Source: Pleurocapsa minor HA4230-MV1
GTDB lineage: Bacteria; Cyanobacteriota; Cyanobacteriia; Cyanobacteriales; Xenococcaceae
DNA length: 64,000 nt
Direction: 5' to 3'
Assembly: GCA_019359095.1 (NCBI GenBank)
Contig: JAHHHZ010000017.1
Span: forward strand, 124,001 to 188,000
The position numbers and the translations under genes are program-made. Below the pieces are notes generated by a model. That model worked only from the letters and a program-made list of their open reading frames with translations. It did not search any database and was not told the DNA's origin. This document shows, one piece after another, positions 26,940 through 35,948 of this stretch; the stretch's first letter is position 1; each line of letters begins with the position of its first letter.

Positions 26940-29193
26940 GTCCTCCTACTGGGATCGTAAAGTAAAAAGTCGATCCTTTACCTAATTCTGACTCAACCCA
27001 GATTTTACCGCGATGGCATTCAATAATTTTTTTACAAATTGCTAAACCCATCCCTGTACCTGGATATTCATCTCTAGTATGGAGACGCTGGAAAATAATA
27101 AAAATGCGATCGCTAAACTGGGGATCGATCCCGATCCCGTTATCTCGAACAGAAAACAACCATTCATTTTCTTGACGTTCGACCTTGATTTCAATCTTAG
27201 GTGCCTCAGCGCTGCGGAATTTAAGCGCGTTAACAATTAAGTTTTGGAAGAGCTGCATCAATTGAGTACTGTCGGCTTTTAAAGTAGGTAGCGGATCGGC
27301 AATGATAATCTCGGCATCGCTATCGCGGATTCTTCTTTGTAGATTGGTTAGGGCTTGTTCTAGGGCTAATTGTGCATCTGTAATGGTAAATTCGCCACTT
27401 TGACTATCTACTTTGGAATAAATTAGAACATCATCAATCAAGGTTTGCATCAGGCTCACCCCTTCGACCGCAAAACCGATAAAGTCCTTGGCATCTGCAT
27501 CTAGACGTTCCCCATAGCGCATTTCTAACAATTGAACGTAGTTAGAAACATGATTTAAGGGTTCTTGCAAATCATGAGAAGCGACATAGGCGAATCTTTT
27601 TAACTCGGAGTTAGAACGTTCTAAATCTTGCGCTAGCAATGCCAGTTCGTCTGCTTGACGTAGCACTATATTGACAATGACTCGTCTTAATTCCCTGACA
27701 CCGTTAATTTCTACCTGTTTCCAGGGTAATGATGTTAAACGGACTTCTTCTTTCCACAATTCAAAGGATTTACGCGGAGATAAACGCAATCCTCGATCGG
27801 AATTAATGGTTTGATAGGCATGATTAGGATCGCCACCCCAGTTGACTGTTTGAATTACCTCTGGACGAAACCACAGGACATAATTACGACGAGAAATCGC
27901 CATCGCTACTAAACCACTGGCAACGTTTTTATAAGCATCTGCTTCGGGATATACTTCTGCTAAGGAATCAGTACAAAATACTTCTTCATCAATATTTTGA
28001 TACAGCCACTGCACCAAAAAGTTGAGCGCTTCTTCAGTAGGTGTCTCCCCCACCATCGTCCAAGTTCCATTAAGACACACCGCAGCACCCGTCGCAGCAG
28101 CCAGATCGAGGAGTGAAGATTCATCTTTAATTAAAGCTTCAACCAGATTTTCTGATTGAGTCATGTTGTCAATAATCTGCGATCGCAGTCGATCTAGCTT
28201 CAGACGATAATCGTAGTCTTCACTTTCTTGTCGATTAGAAATCTCGGAAAAGATTACTCTGCCCAAAAATTCGCAGGCTTTACGCAGTTCGTAAGGGACG
28301 TATTTAGGGGTCAAATGATGACAGGCAATTAGTCCCCAGAGTTTGCCATTTTCAATCAGGGAGATGGTTAATGATGCCCCTACTCCCATATTGTGCAGAT
28401 ATTCCAAATGACAAGGATAAGGACTTCTGAGGATGGAAAGAGTCAAATCTACAGGGCGATCGCCGTGAGGATGGTTGGCGGGAAACAGTTCAACAGGTTC
28501 GGCATAGGCATCAGGAATTAGTCTGATCCAGTTAGAACTGAAAAGCTTTCTGGCTGGCTTGGGAATATCTGAAGCAGGAAAATGCAAATTCAAATATGGT
28601 TCAAGATGATCTAACTTTTCTTCCGCAACCACTGCACCATGATCGTCTTCGTCAAATTTGTAGAGCATGACGCGATCGAATCCAGTTACCTTGCGTACTT
28701 CTTGCACAATAATTTGGCAGTAATCTTTAAGACTGGCAGAATCTTGTAATTGATTAATGGAAGCTTTGGCTAAATGATAAAAACTGAGAAAAGGAATAGT
28801 TTCTTGAGACTCAGCAGGTTCTAGCTCTAAAATCAAAATGCCGTCCTTATTACGATGAAAAACTCCATCAAAAATGGCATATTCTCCACCATTTTTTCTC
28901 ACCCACATTTTTGTCGGGTTAATAAAATCTAGGTTTTCTTGAGTGACCCCTTTTTGAATCAGATCGACTTGAAATGGATCGAAAAGCTCTTCTAAAGTTT
29001 TGCCAATCATTTCCTGAGCTTTGAGGCCAAAAGCATAATGACAATTAGTAGTGGCTTGAACTATGTTTAAATTCGGTTCTTCTAGCACTAAAATCATGCC
29101 ATGAGGTTGAATCATGCTAGAAGTGTGAATCGCCTGTCTTTCTAGTTCATTTAAATTGGTAACGTTAGCAAACTTAATACTTGTATCTTTCAC
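26878..29193 (-). CDS. cph1: Cph1-type phytochrome histidine kinase
   Basis: Domains in order are PAS (SSMIQPHGMILVLEEPNLNI), GAF, PHY, HisKA and HATPase, about 771 residues. The GAF domain has PASDIPKPARKLF and the chromophore cysteine in SPYPCHLEYLHNMGV at about residue 261, equivalent to Cys259 of Synechocystis Cph1, so it should bind phycocyanobilin and switch between red and far-red forms. The PHY tongue is SPRKSFELWKE and the phosphorylated His is in YVASHDLQEPLNH. A TTG at 29214 would add seven residues including a Cys, but GTG 29193 is preceded by AGGAG at ideal spacing and is the probable start. Confidence 0.92.
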   Translation of the reverse strand: MKDTSIKFANVTNLNELERQAIHTSSMIQPHGMILVLEEPNLNIVQATTNCHYAFGLKAQEMIGKTLEELFDPFQVDLIQKGVTQENLDFINPTKMWVRKNGGEYAIFDGVFHRNKDGILILELEPAESQETIPFLSFYHLAKASINQLQDSASLKDYCQIIVQEVRKVTGFDRVMLYKFDEDDHGAVVAEEKLDHLEPYLNLHFPASDIPKPARKLFSSNWIRLIPDAYAEPVELFPANHPHGDRPVDLTLSILRSPYPCHLEYLHNMGVGASLTISLIENGKLWGLIACHHLTPKYVPYELRKACEFLGRVIFSEISNRQESEDYDYRLKLDRLRSQIIDNMTQSENLVEALIKDESSLLDLAAATGAAVCLNGTWTMVGETPTEEALNFLVQWLYQNIDEEVFCTDSLAEVYPEADAYKNVASGLVAMAISRRNYVLWFRPEVIQTVNWGGDPNHAYQTINSDRGLRLSPRKSFELWKEEVRLTSLPWKQVEINGVRELRRVIVNIVLRQADELALLAQDLERSNSELKRFAYVASHDLQEPLNHVSNYVQLLEMRYGERLDADAKDFIGFAVEGVSLMQTLIDDVLIYSKVDSQSGEFTITDAQLALEQALTNLQRRIRDSDAEIIIADPLPTLKADSTQLMQLFQNLIVNALKFRSAEAPKIEIKVERQENEWLFSVRDNGIGIDPQFSDRIFIIFQRLHTRDEYPGTGMGLAICKKIIECHRGKIWVESELGKGSTFYFTIPVGGHERDLRNGRKAKNYSVGGGQ

Positions 29194-29863
29194 TTTTTTG
29201 CTCCTACATTTCAAGTTGTGACTATTAATATCATTAAGATAATTTTTTTAGATTAGGTACTTATACTTGTTTTTAATTAAGAGAGAATTTTAGTCTTTTT
29301 ATAAAATAATCAACTATAGGGAAATAATAAAGAGCATGACAATTTTCAGTGTGTTTCTTAAAGAACAAACATAAAAGTTTAATTTAGTTAGCTCAATTGA
29401 GGAGTTGCTGGTTTATAACTGAAAACTTGAGTAGTATTTTTTTTAGTTTTAAGCTTTAAGCTCTAAGCCTTTTAATCTAGCCTGGAAAAATGATTAAATT
29501 TAACTTTTATACCTCGATTCAGCATTCATCAAGGCCCTAAATTGAAGCTTGATATTTTAAGTTTAAAACTGAAAACAAGACAGATCGGTAGCGAACTTGA
29601 TTACCATAAAGACAAAACTAAGATATTGGCGTTATGGCGATCGCTTTTTTTTTGACCTCGATCAGTCGAAAACCGCTCAGGCTCTATCTAAGTTGACGAA
29701 ACTTCATTCTCCAGACTGCATTCTCTATAAAATCTTAGTTCGGTAATATTTCAGATAGGCGAAAAAAATTACGGATATTCAAACACCAAAGTAAAATGAC
29801 AACATCAGTTTATTTGCTTGAGTAACGCCATCATCAAAGTGTTCATCTCATCATGAGGGATTT
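29194..29863. other. 670-bp AT-rich intergenic region
   Basis: This is the spacer between the divergent phytochrome and LapA-like genes. It is strongly AT-rich, contains direct repeats such as AAGCTTTAAGCTCTAAGC near 29452, and one HIP1-like site near 29639. I find no ORF longer than about 16 codons with a start and ribosome site. Both flanking promoters should lie here; no specific element can be assigned. Confidence 0.45.
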
Positions 29864-30421
29864 ATGAATCGAATTAAAATACTGCTGCTAATCTTAATTA
29901 TCGCTGCATTGAGTATTGTATTTATCCAAAACAGAGAGCCAATTGCCTTAAAACTACTTTGTGCTGATAGTTCTCAAAGCTGTCTCTATCGCACTCCACC
30001 CTTACCTCTAGCAGCCTGGATTGCTCTAGCTACCTTGACAGGAGCGATCGCCAATTTACTGGTACAAAGTCTCAATCGCTACGGCTATAGTGACTCCAGT
30101 CGTAAAAGACCTATCGCCGAAGGTGACTTGTATTCCAATAGTAATACAAGCTGGAACAACAATGGTCGCCAAAGTCAATATTCTGAAGCTGATAGTATTA
30201 GAGATCCCTTTCCCGAACAGGTATCTGAGGCGAGGAGTTATGAAGTAAAGCAAGAACCCCAAAATGTAGAGCGTTCAGGTTCGACATATTCTTATAAATA
30301 TCGAGAATCAGGCGATCGCCCAAAAAGCGTTCAAGACAGCACGACCAAAAACTCAGTTGAACCTCAAGTCGATCGCGATCGTAATGCTAATCAGGAATCA
30401 AATGATGAAGACTGGATTTAA
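29864..30421 (+). CDS. LapA-like (DUF1049-type) membrane protein with disordered tail
   Basis: Two membrane helices (ILLLILIIAALSIVFIQNRE and PLAAWIALATLTGAIANLLV) flank a short loop containing two cysteines. IQNREPIALKLL is the LapA-domain pattern. The last 110 residues are polar, rich in Ser, Asn, Arg and Asp, and probably disordered in the cytoplasm. The family is linked to lipopolysaccharide assembly in proteobacteria; the cyanobacterial role is not known. The start has a GAGGGA ribosome site. Its stop codon overlaps that of the convergent gene by 4 bp. Confidence 0.7.
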   Translation: MNRIKILLLILIIAALSIVFIQNREPIALKLLCADSSQSCLYRTPPLPLAAWIALATLTGAIANLLVQSLNRYGYSDSSRKRPIAEGDLYSNSNTSWNNNGRQSQYSEADSIRDPFPEQVSEARSYEVKQEPQNVERSGSTYSYKYRESGDRPKSVQDSTTKNSVEPQVDRDRNANQESNDEDWI

Positions 30422-30624
30422 AAGCAGTTTCGACTAGCTGCAAATATCTCTTTTGATTCTTGTTTAACCATTCCCAACATCGTCGCCTGTTGTAAATTAA
30501 TAAATGCTTCTAAATCTTCCAATTCATATTTAGTTTTTAACATTTTTTTCAGCTTTTCTTCTGCTTCTAAGGTTAGATAGCCTGTATTCAAAGCTTGCTT
30601 GACTATTTCGCGGATTAATTTCAT
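30418..30624 (-). CDS. Small conserved cyanobacterial protein, 68 residues
   Basis: The sequence MKLIREIVKQALNTGYLTLE followed by AEEKLKKMLKTKYELEDLEA and a Gln/Ala-rich helix matches a family of short all-helical proteins common in cyanobacteria. To my knowledge the function is unknown. It is soluble and charged. It is convergent with the LapA-like gene, the two stop codons overlapping. Confidence 0.7.
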   Translation of the reverse strand: MKLIREIVKQALNTGYLTLEAEEKLKKMLKTKYELEDLEAFINLQQATMLGMVKQESKEIFAASRNCF

Positions 30625-31193
30625 GAAAATCTACCAATCGATATTTAGTTATTATAAAAGTTTTTTTTAGTTCTTTCTATTACTTTAGATAGAGTCTCTA
30701 ACGTAAAATATAATTTCTTAGACAAAATAATATTTTTTGAGATATCTACCAGTGCGTAGTTAAATTTTAGATAAACTTGTGTATTTTTTCTGTAATTTAG
30801 ATCACTTTTCTTTTGCTTGTTTACCAGTAAATATAATGTTTTGACAAAGTAGTCAGTAATTTGGATCACAGGCAAACAAGAGTAAGATCCACAATATTTA
30901 ACTGATTTAATTGATATTTAAGATTTTTTCTTAATTACTTTCTTATCAATTAGTAATTGAGCTTAATTAAGATTGTGACCGTAGAAATACTTAGAGAATC
31001 AAACAAATTAGCTCGATTGACTAGCAATATTTGTAGCGTTCAAGCGATCGCCAATCTAAGAGTCAAGATCGGCAAACAGCAAATATTTCAATTACCAAAG
31101 CAGTTTTGAGCTTCGCATCCATTAACTGATACATTCAGATCACGGCTATTTAGCCAGCAGCATTTAATTTCAATTGCAGACAGTAGTAAAACG
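30625..31193. other. 569-bp AT-rich intergenic region
   Basis: This stretch precedes aroK and follows the start of the 68-residue gene. A 76-codon minus-strand frame lies at 30645-30875 but looks like low-complexity AT-rich sequence, not a gene. No hairpin or operator stands out. HIP1-like GGCGATCGCC variants occur near 31045. Confidence 0.4.
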
Positions 31194-31727
31194 ATGAATA
31201 ATTTATTACAGGGTTTAAATATCTATCTAATTGGCATGATGGGTTCGGGAAAAACCACTGTTGGCCAACATCTGGCTCAAAGTATGAACTATCGCTTTAT
31301 TGATACCGATCGAACTATTGAAGCGATCGCTAAAAAACCAATCCCAGCTATTTTTGAACAGTCGGGGGAAACGAGTTTTCGCGAGTTGGAAACTCAGGTT
31401 TTGGGTGAACTGTCGGTTTACACCCGTACAGTAATTTCGACTGGAGGGGGCATCATTCAAGAGCAAATGAACTGGAGTTATCTACGACACGGTTTGGTTG
31501 TTTGGCTAGATGTAGATTTAGAGATATTAAAAAAAAGGGTCGCCCAAGATCAAAATCGACCATTGGCTGACAAACTAGAATCATTGTTAAACCAACGCCG
31601 TCCTTTGTATGCTCAGGCGGATTTGCAAGTTTCTCCTGGACTAGAACAGTCTCCTCAAGAAGTAGCGGCCCAGATTGAGCAACTGATACCTTCTATACTC
31701 AAATCCCAGGTGCAGCTAAATAACTAG
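31194..31727 (+). CDS. aroK: Shikimate kinase
   Basis: AroK phosphorylates shikimate at the 3-OH using ATP, the fifth step of the aromatic pathway. The Walker A loop is LIGMMGSGKTTVGQHLA. Shikimate-binding motifs are DTDRTIEAIA and ETSFRELETQ, and the GGG motif appears in ISTGGGIIQ. The Arg lid is DQNRPLADK. Length is 177 residues, normal for the family. argB follows after 40 bp on the same strand, so the two may be co-transcribed. Confidence 0.93.
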   Translation: MNNLLQGLNIYLIGMMGSGKTTVGQHLAQSMNYRFIDTDRTIEAIAKKPIPAIFEQSGETSFRELETQVLGELSVYTRTVISTGGGIIQEQMNWSYLRHGLVVWLDVDLEILKKRVAQDQNRPLADKLESLLNQRRPLYAQADLQVSPGLEQSPQEVAAQIEQLIPSILKSQVQLNN

Positions 31728-31767
31728 ATAACTAAAGACTTTAATTCTGCAAAATTTTCACAATTTC

Positions 31768-32688
31768 ATGATTAACGACAGCGAATATTTCAAAGAATCA
31801 GCAGCTACCCGCGTCCGTATTCTGAGTGAAGCTTTGCCCTATATTCAGAAATTTGCCAACCGAACGATCGTTATCAAATACGGGGGGGCTGCCATGAAAG
31901 ATAGTAGTCTCAAGGAAAAGGTAATTAACGATATTGTGTTTCTGGTTAGTGTTGGGGTGCGCCCTATAGTGGTTCATGGTGGTGGCCCCGAAATTAATAC
32001 CTGGCTCCAGAAACTGAATATTGAGCCTGAGTTTAAAGACGGGTTGCGAGTAACTGACTCACTAACTATGGACGTAGTAGAGATGGTTTTAGCAGGTAGG
32101 GTTAATAAAGAATTAGTCTCTTTGATTAATCGCGCAGGGGCTAAAGCAGTTGGACTATGCGGTAAAGATGCTAACTTAATTCAGGCGCGCCCTGTGGGTA
32201 AAGAAGGTGTAGGTTTTGTGGGGGAAGTTGCCAGCGTTGATACAGGACTAGTCGAATCTTTAGTTAGTAGCGGATATGTACCGATTATCTCTAGTGTTGC
32301 TGCGGATGAGAATGGTCAAGCCTATAACATTAACGCCGATACTGTAGCGGGAGAAATTGCCGCATCATTACAGGCGGAAAAGCTGATTCTCTTAACTGAT
32401 ACAGCAGGAATTTTATACGACTATCACGATCCCTCAACTCTACTCAACAAGCTAGATATTCAGAAGGCAAGGGAGCTAATTAGTGAAGGAATTGTTTCAG
32501 GGGGAATGATTCCTAAAGTTTCTTGCTGTGTGCGATCGCTTGCCCAAGGAGTAAAAGCGGCTCATATTCTCGATGGTAGATTACCTCATTCACTACTACT
32601 CGAAATTCTGACTGATGAAGGGATCGGTTCGATGATTGTTGCCTCAGAATCGATCAGTTTATTCTATGAAAATCAGACGGGCCAATAA
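31768..32688 (+). CDS. argB: N-acetylglutamate kinase
   Basis: ArgB phosphorylates N-acetyl-L-glutamate in arginine synthesis and in cyanobacteria is activated by the PII protein and inhibited by arginine. Motifs are [34 protein letters not shown] and [10 protein letters not shown]. The extended N-terminal helix ([20 protein letters not shown]) is the mark of the hexameric, arginine-sensitive form. Length is 306 residues. Just after the stop comes a tandem CTATAAG repeat that can fold. Confidence 0.95.
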   Translation: MINDSEYFKESAATRVRILSEALPYIQKFANRTIVIKYGGAAMKDSSLKEKVINDIVFLVSVGVRPIVVHGGGPEINTWLQKLNIEPEFKDGLRVTDSLTMDVVEMVLAGRVNKELVSLINRAGAKAVGLCGKDANLIQARPVGKEGVGFVGEVASVDTGLVESLVSSGYVPIISSVAADENGQAYNINADTVAGEIAASLQAEKLILLTDTAGILYDYHDPSTLLNKLDIQKARELISEGIVSGGMIPKVSCCVRSLAQGVKAAHILDGRLPHSLLLEILTDEGIGSMIVASESISLFYENQTGQ

Positions 32689-32744
32689 AGGAGCAGGACT
32701 ATAAGCTATAAGCTATAAGCTTATTTACCTACCCTGCAAAACAT

Positions 32745-33188
32745 CTATTTGACTACTTGCTCGCGAATGACGCGAATATAACCGCCTTGGTCGCTATAAC
32801 TTTCGTAGGTAGAGTAGTTAGAGTGGTTAGCAGGATTAATAATAATTACTGTATCGCTTCTATCGTTGTCACGGTGGCGATCGTGATAATGTTCGTGTTC
32901 ATGACCATAACCATATTCATCACTATATTCATCATATCTAGAATAGCGATCGTAATCGCTGCTACGACTGTTGGTCGGCAAAGGAATATGAGTTCTTGGT
33001 CTCAGGTTTAAAGGTATTGGTGCATTAATTTGGCTATTTACACCTACCTGAGCTAGTTTAAAGCTTTCTCTGGCTGCTTCTGGTATTGCCTGAGCAGGAG
33101 TTCCCAGGATACATCCTGTTCCTGTCAAGAGAGCGATCGCACCTAAAACCGAGCGCCAATCAAACTTAGCCCAATATTGTCCTCTCAT
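32745..33188 (-). CDS. Secreted His/Tyr/Asp-rich protein
   Basis: A signal peptide (WRSVLGAIALLTGTGCILG then TPAQA, likely cleaved after AQA) precedes a low-complexity region dominated by Ser, Tyr, Asp, Glu, Arg and His (DEYGYGHEHEHYHDRHRDND). The C-terminus has TVIIINPANHSNYSTY and GGYIRVIREQ. The histidine clusters could bind metal ions. I do not recognise a family. The protein should be periplasmic or surface-exposed. It is divergent from the TPR-like gene at 33274. Confidence 0.65.
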   Translation of the reverse strand: MRGQYWAKFDWRSVLGAIALLTGTGCILGTPAQAIPEAARESFKLAQVGVNSQINAPIPLNLRPRTHIPLPTNSRSSDYDRYSRYDEYSDEYGYGHEHEHYHDRHRDNDRSDTVIIINPANHSNYSTYESYSDQGGYIRVIREQVVK

Positions 33189-33273
33189 AATCTAACCTTC
33201 GCAGCTTGAACGCAAGAGGTAAATTATTTAATAATGAGCTTAAGTAATTTCCTCTATATATTCATAGTTTAAC

Positions 33274-33783
33274 GTGACAGTAGATAATCAAGAACAGTTT
33301 CAGCAAAAATATCAGGCAGGCAAACAAGCCATGGAAATGGGGCAATATCGCCTGAGTATTGACAACCTCGAAGCGGCTAAAGATTTGGTCGCTCCCAATT
33401 CTCGACGAGGTGGTGAGGCTCAGATTTGGCTGATTACAGCATATCAAGCAGCTAATCAAATCGACCAGGCGATCGCTCTAGCTCAAGAATTAATTACCCA
33501 TCCTGATACCCAAACTCGCGAACAGGCACAGCGTATTCTCTATATTATGAAAGCGCCTAAGCTAGAGCGACCTAAAGAGTGGATGAGTGAAATTCCCGAT
33601 TTGACTCAAGCAGATCGAGGCGCGTCTCGCTATGTAGGAAGCAAGAAAAAACCCGCAACATCCCCCGAAATAAAACTAGAATACTCCGCAGCAGCGCCGA
33701 CTGAAACTAAAGACAATCAATTTATTTGGTTTGCCCTCAGCTTAATCGGCATAATCATTGGCAGTTTAGTCTGGCTCAGTTGA
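33274..33783 (+). CDS. TPR-like protein with C-terminal membrane anchor
   Basis: The likely start is GTG 33274 (MTVDNQEQFQQKYQAGKQAM). Residues 10-100 form TPR-like helices (GQYRLSIDNLEAAKDLVAPN, AQIWLITAYQAANQIDQAIA), then a proline- and lysine-containing linker, and a final membrane helix (FIWFALSLIGIIIGSLVWLS). This topology gives a cytoplasmic TPR domain anchored to a membrane, as for assembly factors. Related genes occur widely in cyanobacteria; I recall no assigned function. Confidence 0.7.
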   Translation: MTVDNQEQFQQKYQAGKQAMEMGQYRLSIDNLEAAKDLVAPNSRRGGEAQIWLITAYQAANQIDQAIALAQELITHPDTQTREQAQRILYIMKAPKLERPKEWMSEIPDLTQADRGASRYVGSKKKPATSPEIKLEYSAAAPTETKDNQFIWFALSLIGIIIGSLVWLS

Positions 33784-33818
33784 TTACTGATTACTACTCG
33801 TTACTCGTTACTCATTGC

Positions 33819-34766
33819 TCATTGTTCACTGACAACCCCTGTGCCGAAGAACTTAGGCGGTTCATTGAGAGTATAAACGGTGGTTTCGGTGGCGATCGCC
33901 TGACGGATATAGAGGGGAGTCTGCATAATACCTAGAAGGCTTATGCCGTCGATAAAACGATAGCCTCCAGTGGTTTTTGCTTGGAGTAGCCGATCGACTG
34001 ATTCTGGCTGAGGTTGTAGGGCGATCGCTGACTCGGAACACATCGCAAATCCCCAGGCGCGTCCATAGGAAGGTGTGGGAGCAGATAAAGAGGTTACATT
34101 GCTAAATACTGCTTTCAAAGTATTAACCAGCCGAGCATGATCTTTTACCTCAGGGGGAGAAATAGGGCCAGCCTGCACCATGACATAGCCTCCAGGATTA
34201 AGTACTCGTTTGAGTTTGGTAAAATATTCTTTGGTAAATAAAGCAAAAGAAGGGCCAGATTCAATCGGATCGCTGAGATCGGAAATGATAATGTCCCAAG
34301 TTTCGGTTGTTGTATCTAAAACTTCTAGAGCATCAGCAATCATCAACTTTACACGGGGATCGGCAAAAGCATCTTGGTGCATTTCTGGCAGGTGCTGCTT
34401 ACAGGCTTCTACCACCTCACCATCAATATCGATCATCGTTACTAACTCAATGCTGTTCCAGCGCAATACTTCGCGAATTGTCGCCCCTTCGCCACCACCT
34501 AAGACTAAGACTCTTTTGGGGTTTTGATGGGCAATCAAAGGCGGGTGGACTAAAGCTTCATGGTAGATAAATTCATCGACAGTACAGGACTGCCATTTGC
34601 CGTCTAGCACCAAGCCTTTACCAAAAGCGCCAGTTTCGACAATATACATTTCCTGATATTGTGTCTGACAATGTGCCAGAATCTTGGTTACTCCGTGAGT
34701 GTAGATGTCCCAAGGAGTAATATATTCATTGATCCAGAGATCCGCTTTTAGTTCGCTTCCAGACAT
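33819..34766 (-). CDS. speE: Spermidine synthase (polyamine aminopropyltransferase)
   Basis: SpeE transfers an aminopropyl group from decarboxylated SAM to putrescine or a related amine. Visible motifs are EYITPWDIYTHGVTKI, HEALVHPPLIAH, VLVLGGGEGATIREVLRW (the decarboxylated-SAM-binding loop) and IISDLSDPIESGPSFALF. The protein is 315 residues. The amine substrate may be putrescine or agmatine; motifs do not decide. It is monocistronic on the minus strand. Confidence 0.88.
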   Translation of the reverse strand: MSGSELKADLWINEYITPWDIYTHGVTKILAHCQTQYQEMYIVETGAFGKGLVLDGKWQSCTVDEFIYHEALVHPPLIAHQNPKRVLVLGGGEGATIREVLRWNSIELVTMIDIDGEVVEACKQHLPEMHQDAFADPRVKLMIADALEVLDTTTETWDIIISDLSDPIESGPSFALFTKEYFTKLKRVLNPGGYVMVQAGPISPPEVKDHARLVNTLKAVFSNVTSLSAPTPSYGRAWGFAMCSESAIALQPQPESVDRLLQAKTTGGYRFIDGISLLGIMQTPLYIRQAIATETTVYTLNEPPKFFGTGVVSEQ

Positions 34767-34893
34767 ATTGACAGAATTAAGAATAAAGTACAGGAAATTG
34801 AGTAATCTGAGTAATCAATACCTAATTTAATTTTTACCTGCCTTGGTTCCCGAATGGTAATTACTTATTATCTATTACTTATTTTCAAAGTTC

Positions 34894-35018
34894 TTAACTA
34901 AAATCCTTATCTCGCAAATTTTGGTAGCGATCAAAATTTAAGCTGTCCAATAAAATGCCTGCGATGCTTACTGTAACAACCATAATAATTCCCTGAAGCG
35001 ATTTTCCATCACCAAACA
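34894..35018 (-). pseudogene. Truncated copy of the small membrane-protein gene at 35949
   Basis: On the minus strand this fragment encodes LFGDGKSLQGIIMVV, then TVSIAGILLDSLNFDRYQNL and RDKDFS before a stop. The intact gene at 35949-36242 ends VFGDGKPLQGVITLGITVSI, AGILLDSLNFYRYQSW and RDKDFS. Homology covers only the last 41-42 codons and about 10 bp past the stop. No start or first membrane helix remains. It is therefore a 3'-end duplicate, offset 1055 bp from the parent, with the response regulator gene between. Confidence 0.85.
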
Positions 35019-35119
35019 AGGATTAAATATTGTGAGAATTTATTGAGAATTTATTAAGATCCGATTGATTGTCTATGAATGCTTGAACAATTCATATATA
35101 TATATGTATATTTATGTGT

Positions 35120-35872
35120 ATGACGATCAGAATTCTTCTTGCAGACGACCAGTTTTTGATTCTTGAGGGTATTAAAGCAATCTTAGAACCAGAGCCTGAG
35201 ATTGAAATAGTTGGTACGGCTCAAGATGGTCAAAGTGCGATCGCTTTGGTGAGAAAACTACGCCCAGATATTTTATTGCTGGATATTGAAATGCCTAAGA
35301 TGAACGGTATTTTGGCAACCAAATATATCTGTAAATATTTACCTAATACTAAAATAATTGTCTTAACCAGTCATAAAAGCCAAGACTATATTGCTGAGAC
35401 TTTGTTGGCTGGTGCTTCGGGTTATCTGTTGAAAGATAATTTGATTAAGGATCTTAAGCAAGAAATTTATTCTTTTGGTCGAGGTTATTCTAGCATTAAG
35501 GCCAAATTATTAACTCGGACAGCTAAGAAAAATTCCATAGCTAATGTGCTTCAGTATCGAGAAAAAATTATCTACCTCAAAAAATACCGTAAGAATATCT
35601 ATAAACCTGCTGTCAATCAGAAGCAGCGATGCCTTTATTCTAAAGGAGCGGTTTTGCGATCGCGCCAAAGTTCAAACATCCAACTAGCCAATTTAGACAT
35701 TAGCAAAGCTAGTTTAGCTCCCAGATCTAAACTTTTTACTACTAAGAGAATCAGAGCGACAAATCCCAAAACCTTTAGTCTAGCAAGATTCAATCGTCGA
35801 AAATACTTGAGCAAGATTATCTGGTTATTATTAGCGATCTTCAGCATCGTGCTTTCAATCGTAATCTTTTAA
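35120..35872 (+). CDS. Receiver-domain response regulator with a C-terminal membrane helix
   Basis: Residues 1-120 form a NarL-type receiver: RILLADDQFLILEGI, phosphoacceptor Asp in DILLLDIEMPKMNG, IIVLTSHKSQDYI and GASGYLLKDN (conserved Lys). Where NarL proteins have a LuxR helix-turn-helix, this one has about 90 very basic residues (YLKKYRKNIYKPAVNQKQR) and then a membrane helix, SKIIWLLLAIFSIVLSIVIF, at the extreme C-terminus. It therefore looks tail-anchored with no recognisable output domain. ATG 35114 and ATG 35120 are both possible starts. It is flanked by a full and a partial copy of a small membrane-protein gene. Confidence 0.8.
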   Translation: MTIRILLADDQFLILEGIKAILEPEPEIEIVGTAQDGQSAIALVRKLRPDILLLDIEMPKMNGILATKYICKYLPNTKIIVLTSHKSQDYIAETLLAGASGYLLKDNLIKDLKQEIYSFGRGYSSIKAKLLTRTAKKNSIANVLQYREKIIYLKKYRKNIYKPAVNQKQRCLYSKGAVLRSRQSSNIQLANLDISKASLAPRSKLFTTKRIRATNPKTFSLARFNRRKYLSKIIWLLLAIFSIVLSIVIF

Positions 35873-35948
35873 TTTCATCGCTTTGAAACTCAGATAATAT
35901 CTGTGCGATCGCCTATATGTAGTAGACTTCTATTCAGGTTCAAAGTTT

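Noticed and set aside
30645-30875. A 76-codon minus-strand frame in the spacer before aroK
   Set aside because: It is low-complexity AT-rich sequence rich in Lys, Asn, Tyr and Leu, with no ribosome site and no family resemblance; most likely a chance ORF.
34210-34527. A 105-codon plus-strand frame opposite speE
   Set aside because: Entirely within speE on the other strand, without a recognisable domain.
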